Part shown: positions 10,905 through 22,122 of the stretch, piece by piece
Layout of the letters: the number at the start of each line of letters is the position of its first letter
How positions within the stretch are numbered: the stretch's first letter is position 1
NCBI GenBank assembly: GCA_907165135.1
Contig: OU015567.1
Coordinates: 11,413,001-11,477,000, forward strand
Direction: 5' to 3'
Source: Oikopleura dioica
Taxonomy: Eukaryota; Chordata; Appendicularia; Copelata; Oikopleuridae
Length of the DNA stretch: 64,000 nucleotides
Program-made: the position numbers and the translations under genes
Notes under the pieces: generated by a model
Told to the model about the DNA's origin: nothing
Seen by the model: the letters and a program-made list of their open reading frames with translations, nothing else
Database searches by the model: none

Positions 10905-13123
10905 TTAGGAGATTTTTGGAGGCATAGAGAACTGCTTCGTTTTCTTCCGGTAGAGCTTGTACTCTTCTTCTTTATCCTTGTGCATCATCGGGCAGTAAGT
11001 TCCACACGTATGCTCAGGATGATTTTCGAAGAACGCCTGAAATATACGGTAAGGCAAGAAAGGAGAAATGGTGTCACAATGGGACTGAAATTGACGTAAA
11101 TCCGTCAAGGATTCTATGTCAGAGGTGTTTGTCAGAAAATGCGGCGTTCATACTCGATCTCCCGAAAATAGAACGTCTCCGCCGGTGAGACGGAGCTAAA
11201 TCTTCTCAATTATTCACGATCTGATGATCGGATAATAACTCAAGAAGCCACTTTAAAATTGAATAATGGCTAGAAGACGTTACCTTGTACCCGCTCTTTA
11301 GCAGATAGAGCTGAGAAAAGTCGAGCTTCGGATATTCATTTTGAAGGCGGTCAAAATTTCGCAGAGTTCGGAGCATCTTCGGACCTCGTTCTGAGCTGAA
11401 CTCGCTGAAATAATGTTTGATAATTTTTTGAATATAATTTTGTGTGTTTGTCGATGAACTTAGATTTTCGCTTACCAATGAAAAATGACGATGCTAGGCT
11501 TGTCCTCCATGAGCTTGCCGTCGGGGTAAAAATGCTCTATGACCATGTCCTCTTTGAACAGATTGAGCGCGCCCTTGATCTTGCCGCCCTCGAATTCGTA
11601 CGGGTAGCGTGCGTCCACAACCACGAAGGATCCTCCTGTGATGCGGCTTCCGGTCAATAGTTCCGACATTGTTTGCCCGGAGATGTAGTTCAAATCCTGG
11701 TGCTTGGACGTGCCTTCGGTGGGCAATGCCAACGGTTCTTTGAAGTCTTGTAATATTTTAAATTAAATATGTGAGTGAAATTATTGTTTACCGAAATATT
11801 CAGAGCTGAAAAACTCCTTGTCCGATGGCAAGTTATGATCCCGAACCGAGTTCGATCTGACCAACGGCCTTGTCCGTGGAGAATTGAGACTCATCGACCT
11901 TCCAAATCGTTTTGAACTCACTGGCGAGACGACGAACGAGTCTGAGAGCCGTTTCTTCGGCTTTCGGATGATATCTCCGCTTGACAAACTGTTGAAGGGG
12001 TCGCTATCTTCTGGGATAGAAACGAGCGAGTCGGATTTCAGTCCGTTATTTTCTTTGTTCTCAATATCGGATAAGGATAAATCCTTCCATGGCTGCCTGG
12101 ATCCGCTTGAAAGGCGACTTGATATCGGCGGAGAGAGCACCTAAGCAGAGTTTGATCAAACGTAATCAAGTTAATGTTTGAGCTTTGCGGATTTGCGAAA
12201 GCAATAAATAAAAAAATTGATGTTTTGAAAATAATTTACTGCTGAGACTTTCCTTCATTTTTGTATATTCAGCGGATCAATAAAACACTATTAATTCAAC
12301 CATTATGATCAAATAAAAACCTGTTTTGGCGACGAGCTAGAGGGACGAAGGCTGACGGAGCGTGATTTTAGCTCTGGCGTGGACTTTAGTCGTTTACGTG
12401 GCTGGGTGATTGAATACGGATCGTGGTCGGGAGAATTGGATTTTGAGGCGGGTGACGACTTCAAAGGACGCTTTGGTTTTCGACAAGGGATGAAGAAGTC
12501 TGTCATTAGCGGCTGGGATCTGTGAAGACGAATTGGACTCAGAGTTTCTGGCCCTGATAGAAAAATTGCATTAGTGATCGTTTATTAGACCATGATTTAA
12601 CATGAGCAATAAGAAAAAGCTGTAGGCTTAGCTGAAACGTACGTAGTAATACTATTCGTTATTTATTCCACTCACCAATATCGGCGCCTAGTCGTGGCAC
12701 TTCAATTGCTTCCGATAATTTTGACGAGCTCGGCGAACTGGTGAGACGGGCGGTAATGGGCTGATCGTTTAGAGCATGGTTCGCTGATAAATCCAAGTCA
12801 GTTACTAAATTATTTATTTTCTCCAGAATTGAATATTACCCGGAGGGTTAATTTTGCGGTTAAAGATGATTCTCTTTGTTTTTAACGAAGATTATAGCGC
12901 TCGCGCGTAATAACTCTATTTAAACATCGCGCGCGGCTTGGCAACGACCTCTGACTAGTCAGAATATTTGCTCCGCTTTTGAATACCCCCGTGCGCGCGC
13001 AGCGGCATGGGAACAAAGGAAGAAAGAAGAGCTGAAGGGTGTTTTACCTGAGGACGAGGAGGTATCCATCGACGAGTCGGACAAATTAGACAGTTGAAGG
13101 CGCCTGCGGATGGGTGTCGTCAT
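10905..13123 (-). CDS. cdc25: CDC25-type dual-specificity phosphatase
   Basis: Cell-cycle phosphatase that activates cyclin-dependent kinases by removing inhibitory Thr/Tyr phosphates. The C-terminal half has the Cdc25 rhodanese fold: VVDARYPYEFEGGKIKGA (about 11620-11560), the active-site loop HCEFSSERGPKMLR, then a tail with ENHPEHTCGTYCPMM (exon from about 11040). The catalytic Cys codon is split by an intron: TG before GTAAGC at 11473, C after an AG near 11405. The N-terminal half is a Ser/Pro-rich regulatory region (ATG at 13123, MTTPIRRRLQ; exons near 12780-12690, 12550-12325 and 12140-11790). It has Arg-x-x-Ser sites such as LVRSNSV and KRLSDS that could bind 14-3-3. Stop at 10905. Length is about 460 residues, normal for the family. 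Exon edges in the N-terminal half are approximate. Confidence 0.93.
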
Positions 13124-13829
13124 TTTCTATCTAAAGTGTTGTGGGTAAGCTCATCTGGTAGAAGGTTTATAAGTTTGCCCTAAAGGGGATGTTTTTAAAG
13201 ATAAAAGTCCACCAAGTGTTGTAAGCCTGCTAATCACGAGTCCCGAAGTTCGAAAAGTCTATTTTTACTAGGGCTAAATTTTCGCTGCGAAGTCACGTCT
13301 CTTACCTCAAAAGGTATGAAAACGAAGTCTAAACAAGAGATGCGAGCATGTTTCCGTGTTATCAGTGGTAACAAACACAAGGAACGAACTTTGCGATTGA
13401 ACTTTAGACTAATCAGTTTTGACTACGTTGAGTCCCAAGACCAACTAATTCATGTGACTACACATTTCACCACTGCTCAGAGAAATTTATAAAGAGATCA
13501 TTTTTGAGCAATCCAAGGTACTTATAAAACACTTATTTATATCGGGCAATAGAGAAAGCCGACTCACCGAGGATAAATAAATTCACTTTACCGCCCGTCA
13601 GCGGATCCTTGATCTAAAAGGCTACTGTCTGCTAGCCAGAAGTTATCGCGCTCAAGATAGTGGCAAAAATGCCAGCGGCTTAGCATGAACCAAGATATTT
13701 TTCGTTTATAGTTTTCAACTAAAAGAGATGGAATACAGAAGAATGGACGTGGAGAGCAATGCCAGTGCTCAAGAATTTCGATCGTTAGCTGTGAAATCGA
13801 CACTCAGTCGGTGGAAAGAAAGTGAAAGA
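13124..13829. other. Divergent intergenic region between cdc25 and the cystine-knot gene
   Basis: About 700 bases upstream of both cdc25 (-) and the gene at 13830 (+), so it probably holds both promoters. The plus-strand frame extends upstream of 13830 to an ATG at 13728 (MEYRRMD), but the signal-peptide-like start at 13830 is preferred. No other feature was recognised. Confidence 0.4.
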
Positions 13830-14848
13830 ATGGACACCTTAGAGAAACTGATCTTTCTATGCGTCCTTGCTCTTGGTAAGGATCACCGGATAAATTTGAT
13901 AGAGATATTGGCTTTAGGCATTCTTGGGATGATGGCATATCTTTTGAAGGAAGAGAAATTTGAAGCAGAAAAAACCAAAGAACTCCATAGAGATTTGACA
14001 TACAAAGGAACGAGTTTTTCTTTTTACTTAAGTTTTAAATAAGAACTTCTTATCCCTTTTAATGTACTATTTTTCAGTTCAAAAACATAAGCCTAAATTA
14101 ATGTCAAAAGAGAACATGGCGATAAGAGTGAAGACGACGCCTTATCATAAGCGGGCTTATCTTTTTATTCTTGCGTTCTGAGGTTGACCATGGTCCTCTG
14201 TCTCAAAGACAGTGTCCCCCGAATGAACTCAGTGAAAGAAATGCAAAATTTTGAGAAGCTTTTCAACCAAGATGGAGCTACGTACAACATTTCCGAAAAG
14301 TGCTCTTGCGAATCACAGCCAGAGAAGAACGTCCAGCCCCGCTACCATGTGTAAGTTCGACAATGATCAATTTGGGCAACAATCGAAAATGCAAATTTTA
14401 GACATATTGATCTTGGCAAATGCGCGAGCAACAGGACGCTGATAGCTGTCGATAAGTTAATGAGTTTGAAAGGATTAGCTTTTTTACGAAACTTAAATTT
14501 TATCCACTCACTTTAAACCCGGATAAAGGAAGAATTATGCGATTGCTCCTGTCAGCCAACGAAAGTTGTTGGCGTTATCACATCTCCAGGTATATTTTTG
14601 CTACAAGGAAGACACTAAGCCTTAGTGACTAAGGAATATCTCAAATAATTATCTCTAATTGTAATACTCAAAGACCTTCTTAAACAAAATAATTTGAGCA
14701 TTGGCTCTTAGACAGCAGTTGATACTACTATACTTATATGATTATTTACGCTTGAGGAATAAAACTAATCTTAGGAGAGACTCAACCAGCACAACTCGTT
14801 CCTGTTGTAGAAGAATGTGGATGTGTAATTCAGAAAAAGGTTTTATAA
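13830..14848 (+). CDS. Small secreted protein with CTCK-like cystine knot
   Basis: Exons 13830-13875 and about 14078-14103 give a signal peptide (MDTLEKLIFLCVLALV). A third, from an acceptor at 14184 or 14210 to about 14351, reads NFEKLFNQDG then KCSC. Further exons near 14400-14453, 14528-14591 and 14777-14848 carry DLGKCASNRTL, EELCDCSCQP and VVEECGCV. The Cys spacing (G-x-C-x-S, C-x-C-x-C-x-P, C-x-C) matches the C-terminal cystine-knot domain of VWF, mucins and DAN-type antagonists. Here the usual CC pair reads CSC. About 120 residues in total, so the domain stands nearly alone. Likely secreted and possibly dimeric; ligand or matrix role unknown. Stop TAA at 14846. Exon 2-3 joining has two alternatives. 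The sixth exon is well supported by phase. Confidence 0.6.
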
Positions 14849-15728
14849 GATAAAACGACGCTACCCTTATCATTTTCTGTGCAAAAGCATTACCTCCCAG
14901 TTCCAGTTCCAATTCTTCCTTTTGATTGCCTCCTCTTCTTCTTGCTCGACTGTAAAAACGCTCTAAGTATCCATGTTCTTATGCTTCTTTCAATCCCCCA
15001 ATAAAGGAAAACTCCCAGAAAAATGACTGATATTATATGATGCGAGTTTTAAGGATTGCGCGCTGGGGTCGATTTCAAAAAATGCGCGCTTCCGTGGGCG
15101 GCGCTCGCTCCCAGAGGCAAATGGGCGCTGAGCCAGCAAACTAAATGCCTGTCTGCGCAGCACTCATTCGACACTCACTCAGATCCCAAAGTGAGCTGGA
15201 ATGTAATCGTCAAACAAAAGCTCTCAAGCTTTGAGGATCGAACCAGACTCCCGGTTGGGGCTTTTTTCAAATTTTTTTACCCCGGAAGATTTTCACTTTG
15301 TCAAAATCACAGTCTGTCTATTCGACAATTGTGATAACTTTATTGTTAACTTTATTGACTATAGTTAGTGTCGTCTGCTAGTTAACCGGAATTGTTGGTC
15401 AATTTATTACAATATCAAGTTCAAATGAAAGTTACCTAGAGAGAAGCTTTCGTAAAGAAAGTCTAAAGTTTATTCCAAAAATAGTTTGGGTCGGAAAAGA
15501 ACACACTCATGATCGGGTCATCATTTAACCGATGATCGTTTTAAATAACTCGGATGAATCGGCGAAACTAATTAAAGCCACATTTCAGACTCGAGGTAGA
15601 AACCTGTGACCTCGATTTTACCCGGAAAAATAAAGTCTGGCACATATTACAACGGCGGTAGAGAGCTTCAAATTGTCTATAAATGCGAACCGGTATATTT
15701 AAAAGTTAAAAAAATCTAAGTAAAGAAA
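14849..15728. other. Intergenic with a GC-rich patch
   Basis: No gene recognised. A GC-rich patch at about 15050-15150 (GCGCGCTGGGG, GTGGGCGGCGCTCGC) interrupts AT-rich DNA. Upstream of the next gene there is TATAAAT near 15679 and a run ATATTTAAAAG just downstream, about 50 bases from the ATG at 15729, which suits a core promoter. Confidence 0.4.
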
Positions 15729-15932
15729 ATGAATATCATCAGTTTCTTCGCACTTGTCCAGCTGGCATCTTGCAGCATTTCGCTCTTTACGAACAGACTG
15801 TTCAACACTCAAATTTCAAGAAACAGACTTCGTGGTCAAGTACGACAGTCCTTCCAAGAAAGAACAACAAAACAGATTCGCAACCACTTTCGAAGAAGCC
15901 ACTACAAATGCAGAATGATGAAAAATTGTTGA
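15729..15932 (+). CDS. Putative small secreted protein, 67 residues
   Basis: Single-exon frame opening with a signal-peptide-like stretch (MNIISFFALVQLASCSISLF), followed by a strongly basic region rich in Arg and Gln (NRLRGQVRQSFQERTTKQ) and ending KCRMMKNC. A TATA-like box lies about 50 bases upstream. There is no homologue in the window. It could be a short secreted cationic peptide. It lies just upstream of a secreted kelch gene on the same strand. Confidence 0.35.
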   Translation: MNIISFFALVQLASCSISLFTNRLFNTQISRNRLRGQVRQSFQERTTKQIRNHFRRSHYKCRMMKNC

Positions 15933-16143
15933 GCTGAAATTGACTTTCTCTCGTTCATATGGCATGCTTTCTGGGTAGTTCTATCCAGTTCCCTTCTTTA
16001 AAGTTCTACAAAAACATTTACCACGAATAAAAAACTTGAGATCTGTAATCGACATAAAAAATATGACGCTAACATTTGTTCTTTCCTTGTTTGCCGCTTA
16101 CTCGCACGATTTTCTCCAGAATAAAGTCAACTCTTATTCAAAA

Positions 16144-17621
16144 ATGAAGCTTTTGTCTACTCTTACTGCAGGATTGTGCCTCGGAAAGGGGATCAATCAG
16201 TTCTCCTGCCCGTAAGTTTGATTTTTAATGCAAAAAAATAAAGAGTGTCAAAAATTAGAGATCTGGATATTGAAGAAATTTGCAGCGCTGAATGTAGAGT
16301 CGTCTATGTCTCCTGCCGCAATGATTGCGGTGATCCTAATTGTGAAGCGCAGTGCTCGAATGATTATAATTTATGTTTGATGGACTGTCCTTGTAATGTT
16401 AATTGTCCAAATGGTTGCAGTGGATGTGACTACTATCTCTGCGAAAATTCAACGGAACGGATCTATTTAACTTTTTTTTTTTGTAAAAAGTACTTTGGTA
16501 AAATCCATGATCAAGCCTACAGCATCAACAACTACAAGCATTGACGCGGGGCCTGCTCATATTCAGGTTATCGGGGACACTTTTGGATACCCTCGCACCT
16601 CATTCATCATGGACTTGGAAGGGTTTAGAGCCGATGCATCGAGACTCCGCCAAGAGGAACCAACGGTCACTACTACATGGATTTCGCTGCACTGGCAGTT
16701 GTTGGTGGAGAATCTTATGTGTTCGGAGGAAAATCTGACGTGAGAAAGATCGCTAAGTTAGAAGGATGTAGTTTCAGTGAGCTACCGAACCGACTTCAGC
16801 GCAACTTCCAGACAGAAACTGGTTCCTTAGTCGCATTCGATCCAAAAAACAGCTCAAAAGGTATTCAAACAAAAAGAGCGCGGAGATTAATTTTAGTTTT
16901 ACTTTGTTTTTCCGATGATACCAATAATAACATGTGCGAAACATTCGACGTGGGTAGTGGAGTCAGTTCTCTAACCGTTCCGAATTCACGATACCCGCAT
17001 CGAACTGCTTGCATGGGGCAGATTGTCGGAGAGCCTGTTGCCGTTGCAGGTTATGGATACTCTACTTTTGATCGCAAAAAGATCGAGCAATTGAGAGCGA
17101 ATTCCTGGGTTACATTGGCCAATCATCCAAAGTAAAGTTTCGAACAAATAATTTACAAAGGAATATTTTCTAGGGATTTATCTGCACATTCGTGCGTGAG
17201 TCTCGAAGACGGAATTCTAACGATTGGTGGTTGGCAAGATGTTCTTGTCGATCAAGTTAAATACTCAAAGGAGATTTACTTGCTGAGGAATAATTCGTGG
17301 ACGCTTATAGGAAATTTGAAACAGGTAAGATCAGCAAGTTTAGATCTTAAAACTAAGTTCATGGTTTTAAGCCGTCTGGAGGACACTCATCGATAATGGT
17401 CGGTTCGGGCGAGATATTGAACGTTAGCGGCGTTAACACGTGAGAAAAAGAGGATAATATCCACGTCATAATAATTTTAAAGCCCGTTCAACGTTGAGAA
17501 ATTAATTTGGGATGGCAATCGGGTGACATCGACTGAAGTTCTGTTTACAAACAGCTTCTACATTTACCGACCAGTTCTCTACGAATCTGCACTCAACGCA
17601 TGTCCTGTTGTCTGCGAATAA
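16144..17621 (+). CDS. Secreted Cys-rich plus kelch-repeat protein (paralogue 1)
   Basis: Starts at ATG 16144 with a signal peptide (MKLLSTLTAGLCLGKG). After an intron at 16212 comes a Cys-rich module (ICSAECRVVYVSCRNDCG ... CPNGCSGCDYYLC, about 16257-16450), then kelch-type blades: AVVGGESYVFGGKSD (about 16690), VAVAGYGYSTFD (about 17050) and ILTIGGWQDVLVDQ (about 17215). The end reads [20 protein letters not shown], stop 17619-17621. The order, Cys pattern, intron phases and final RPVLYE motif all match the gene at 51345-52801, so the two are paralogues. One intron after ENST appears to be GG-AG (GGAACG...AAAAAG, about 16455-16490). The last exon overlaps the antisense acyl-CoA synthetase end. 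About 410 residues; likely an extracellular matrix or mucus component, by inference. Confidence 0.7.
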
Positions 17622-20149
17622 AATAGTATATTTCAGTTCATTTTCGAGTTCGGGAAAGTCTTTCATCGCCAGATTTCTAAGCTCGAATTTCTTCACTTTG
17701 CCAGTGACCGTCATTGGGAATTCGTTTGCAGCCTTGATGTACTTTGGGACTTTGTATTTTGCCAGTCCGGTCAAGGCAAAAGTCTTGATTTCTTCGTCAG
17801 TGATAGTTTCGCCGTCAATCAGTTGAATGTATGCACAGACTTCTTCGCCAAGTCGAGCAGATGGGACCCCAATTACGTAAGCATCTTTGACCTGGGAGTA
17901 ACGCTAGAAATTAATGTCGTCTTGCATGTTTACCTTCGGATGAGTCGTCAAGAAGTTCTCGATCTCAGTCGGTTGAATATTCTCGCCACCGCGGATAATC
18001 ATATCTTTTGACCTTCCCATGATTTTAAGCGTGCCATCATCCCTGACAAAGGCTTATTCTAGTGTTCTTTTGATTAGCCAAATTGGTATTACGAGGTTCA
18101 AATAAGCCCGTCTCTTACAAGTGCTAAGTCTCCAGTTTTCCAGAATCGATCTTTGGTAAACGATTCTTCGGTCTTTGCCTCATCCTTGACGTACCCTAAA
18201 GAGAAAATGTCGAATGAGACCCCAAGCTGTAAAGGTCAAGTTCTTCTCTAAAATATCATCGTACTGGGAACAAGTTTATGTCATATTCCATGGTCAGCCG
18301 ATTCGATTTACAAATACTAAATTTCGCGCTAATACACGCTGCCTATTGCCGTAAAGAGCAATCTAGATCATGTGACCTGACTCACATTATTGATTCAATA
18401 GTACCTTGAAAGACCATGTATCCTTTCGTGACTAGCTCTCCAACTTCATTTCTTGAGAGCGTGTTTTCATTTTCATCGATGATTTTTGCTTCGACGCCTG
18501 GATAAGGTTTACCGACAGTGTTGCAAACAATGTCTTCAGTGGCATCCGGAGGGGTTAGAAAAGTTCCACAGCTGTTCTCCGTCATTCCGTAGCCAACAGC
18601 CATTTGAATGCCGAGTTCTGATTCTGCGCGTCTCACGAGGCTTGGAGTGACGGGGGCGCCGCCGACAATGGCGAACTGGAGTGATGAGATGTCGTGTTCC
18701 TTTAGAAGAGGGTCGTTGATCATATCCACAAACATTGTTGGGGTGCTGAACCAAATTTGCATCCCTTCGATTTATTTAGAAAATATACCCAAGAAGGTGC
18801 GATGGCTTTCGGTCCTCTGCGGTAAGAATACTGGCTGCAGAGCTGAAGCCGGGAGCTGGGTAGTAGCTTGGAATCTTCATATGAGTTCCAACTAAGCTTC
18901 CAGCTACGAAGGAGAACACGTGATAGAGTGGCAGAACATTCAGGAATGAGGATTCACTCGTTATGTTATCTCTGCCGTATTCACAGCCTGAGATGCAATT
19001 GTTCACTTGAAATGGTTCATTCGTAAAGCTCAAGGTTATTTGAATTTTCATTCGTTAGCAATTATGAAAATAAAACTAGCAATATTTTGCGCTTATGAAC
19101 CATCCCGAGGTTGAAATGAGATAAAGCAGCTGCTTTTGGCATTCCTCAAAAATATTAATAAATAATCATTAGTACTGTTCAGACCTGTCGTCCCGGATGT
19201 AAATTGAATATTCGCCGTTGAGTACGGGTCGACTTTGACTTCCTTGAGCTTCCTCAGCGTTGATGAGTCTAATTAACGATAAAAATCACTCGTCACTTTT
19301 CTTGAGAACCTGATGACTCGCCGAAATCGTCCCATTCGATTGCAAACGGTACTGGTCCGTCATTGTTAAAGTAGAAAACAATCTTATCCAGCAGAGGAAC
19401 GTTGGAAGCGTTAAGGTTAAACTCGTCAAGGATTCACTTCGTTTCGAGTTGAAACTAAGCAGCTAACCTTTTAGTTTCACTTTAACCTAAACAACGGGAC
19501 AACACGTTCAGCGAATCACTTTCCTTATTTTTAGACTCCAGGTCTGGAATCATGTCTTTCAGGACTTGCTCGTAGTCTAGCGGACCGATGCCCCTTGGAC
19601 ACACGAGCATTCGAGCATCGACTTTATTCAGAGCATATTCAAGCTCTCTCGCAGTGTACATTGGGTTAATGTTGACCATCTTCATCCCGGCCCTGGCACA
19701 AGCCCACTTCATCACCAGCCACTCTGGCTGATTAGGTCCCTTTGGGCGATTTATTCAAAACTTAAAATTCTAGCGCTTCAAAGAGGGCAAAGTCAAAATC
19801 GCTGTCAAACCGTTGTCCAAACCGCCACAGCGTCTCCGGGCTCGAAAGGGGCTCAACTGACAAATTATGCGCAGAAGAAGGATCAGCGCAAATCATTTTC
19901 TTGTTTAGCCCGTTCCTGAAGACCCATCGCAAGAAGAGCGGAGCCGAATTGATCCGCTTTCTCGCTCATTTCGCCAAATGTGAACTCGGTTTGGAACATT
20001 TGAAAGGCTGCCATGAGTTTGTGGTCATTTTCTTCGCAGGCTCTTACCAAGAGATCGTTGATAGTCCATTCAACAGTTTGATACGGATTTCCCTTGATAT
20101 AGCTCGACGTTGCCCGAGTGAAGCTTCGAATGGGTAAATGGGTGAGCAA
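17502..20149 (-). CDS. ACSF2: Acyl-CoA synthetase, ACSF2-type
   Basis: ATP-dependent enzyme joining fatty acids to CoA through an acyl-AMP intermediate. Motifs in order: [14 protein letters not shown] (about 20080), [16 protein letters not shown] (about 19670), the AMP-binding loop IQFTSGTTG (about 19200) joined across an intron to [21 protein letters not shown] (about 18930), the adenylate motif GYGMTENS (about 18590), then [17 protein letters not shown] (about 18010-17970), [14 protein letters not shown] and the catalytic-lysine tail [13 protein letters not shown] (about 17720-17680). The order and the [15 protein letters not shown] motifs match ACSF2, usually mitochondrial. The exact start is unresolved: the first exon has no in-frame ATG and reads [16 protein letters not shown], consistent with part of a transit peptide. 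The C-terminus extends past the family's usual end and overlaps the kelch gene antisense. Confidence 0.9.
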
Positions 20150-22122
20150 AAACTTTTAGTACCATTTAGAGATTCTTGACCGCATTTTAATTAATCGTGT
20201 TTCTCTTTTAAAAAAATCTTCTGGAACTCCTTCGACGTTGAAATTCGGTCGCCAATTCGAAAGTTTACGATTTACGCAAATATTCTTTATTTACGCCCAT
20301 ATTCTGTTTGCTCGATTTTCAAGCAGAAATTTATCTAGTTGATGCTTTTGTGAATGAACTTTGAGCTTTCTTTGTTTAAATAATCTGATGCACACAAACT
20401 GGGGTCAATAACGTTCATGGGGTCCAAAAGACCCCAAAAGTCCAATTTTACTTTTGGATATTTTCAATATGCTTTTAAGAAAATCAGATATTTTCAAGAG
20501 GGGTCTAATCAGATCTCCACTTTCGCTACTTGGAATTTTCAAGAGCAAACGTTAGCTTCTTCCCCTCAAGTTTGTCATTTTCGCCTCGCTTTAGAGTTGA
20601 TCTTAGCTTTCACTGTTTTCAGAAGAAGCCAGAGGAATCCTATTACGGTGGCTGATGCCAGAACAGACTTGATTTCGCGGTCCGGCGTAAATACCAGCAG
20701 ATAATTGCCCTTTCTTCTGCTCCAAAAAGGGGGAGGCCAAATAGCAGGCAACCGAAAAGTACCTTGTCATGACCACTAGAAGAGTATTTTGGACGTTCCA
20801 TTGATTAGTTATTAACGAATCTCGGTACCAAATTTGAAGGGCAAATTTCTCGTCCTCTTATGTTCAAAATACGGATATACCGGATATTTAAAAAAAGTGG
20901 GTCAAACGGTCGCAAATTTTTCAGATCCCCTGCGCATATTCCATAATGTACAGATACCAATGTTCACGTTCAAGGATTGATTCCAATTTACAAGCATTTT
21001 AATCTTGAATACAACTTATAATTCAACTATCATTAAGGACCCCTCCGTCATCCGAAAACAACTTTTTTGAACATTGATTTCGAAGTGATCCCCTTAAGAT
21101 TTTAGAAAAATTTTAGTCTCACAGTATAGCCCGATAGTTGCTCTAGGGCACCCGGAGTACAAGAGTGCTCGTCCACTTCTTAAGGGTGTCGTTAGGATAG
21201 GTTAAAATTTCAAACATTGATTTTTCTGTGATACCCTTAAGTTACAAATAATTTTTAAAATGAAAAATAAAGCTTAAGTCAACCTTGAGGGCACCACTAT
21301 GTTATTTTAGAAATTTATTAAAAGTTTCACTTGAAAAATGATTTTTGATTTTTAACGTAAAATTGATGAAAACAACAAAATTTTTATAAACACTCCATAA
21401 AAAATAATAATTTATGTTATTTACAAATTTAAACATGCTTCCCCAATGTAAAACTACCAAAAAATACGTGATTTTCACATTTTCCGTGAAAATGTTACTC
21501 GCGCCTAGTACGCTCTCAGCGCTCCACCATTACAAATATCAAAACTTTAACTCAAGTTTTAAGGGTGTTAGAGTGGAGATAGGGCGACAAAAAATGAAGC
21601 GAAAAATAGTTTTTCGGCACGAGGAATCGAATCTGAGGTCAAAATTTAAAAATTCGGAATTTTCAAATCTTGACGGGGGTCCTTAAAAGCGTGTAGTCGG
21701 CATGTCTGGAATATATCCATCTGACCTCATTTTTGAAGTAATTTAAGGATACTGAACTTAAGGTTAGTAAAGAGCCTCGTGAATATGTTCATTAATTTTT
21801 ACAAAGGATTATGATTATCTCAACGAAAATAACGGCGAAAATATTGATTTCTTATTCGTTATTACTTAAAACACATGAAAAAATGAGATCGACCTAATAA
21901 TTTTGATTAGCAGCTTAAATTTAGAGGCGCCCAAGTGACCAACACAATACCTGACATTTTTAGGAGCTCCAGAATTCTGGTGGAGTTTTGGCTTCCTGGC
22001 ACCAGGGTGGCGCTGTTCAAAGCGCAGTTAACCGCAGCAAAGGAAGCTTCTCTCACCCAGAGCACACCGAGATCGAATACCGATACTTACGTTATTACTT
22101 TTCAAGAGATTACTTTACTCTG
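20150..22122. other. Intergenic, no gene seen
   Basis: About 2 kb between divergent genes: the synthetase leaves on minus and the sulfotransferase starts on plus at 22123. It is AT-rich with short frames only, the longest 95 codons at 20417-20704 with no protein character. A local short palindrome GGGGTCCAAAAGACCCC lies near 20418. A patch near 21995-22040 is GC-richer. No repeat family was recognised. Confidence 0.45.

Noticed and set aside
13728-14042. Single-exon 104-residue plus-strand protein with two hydrophobic stretches
   Set aside because: A GTAAGG donor at 13876 and later cystine-knot exons fit better; the second hydrophobic stretch is then intronic.
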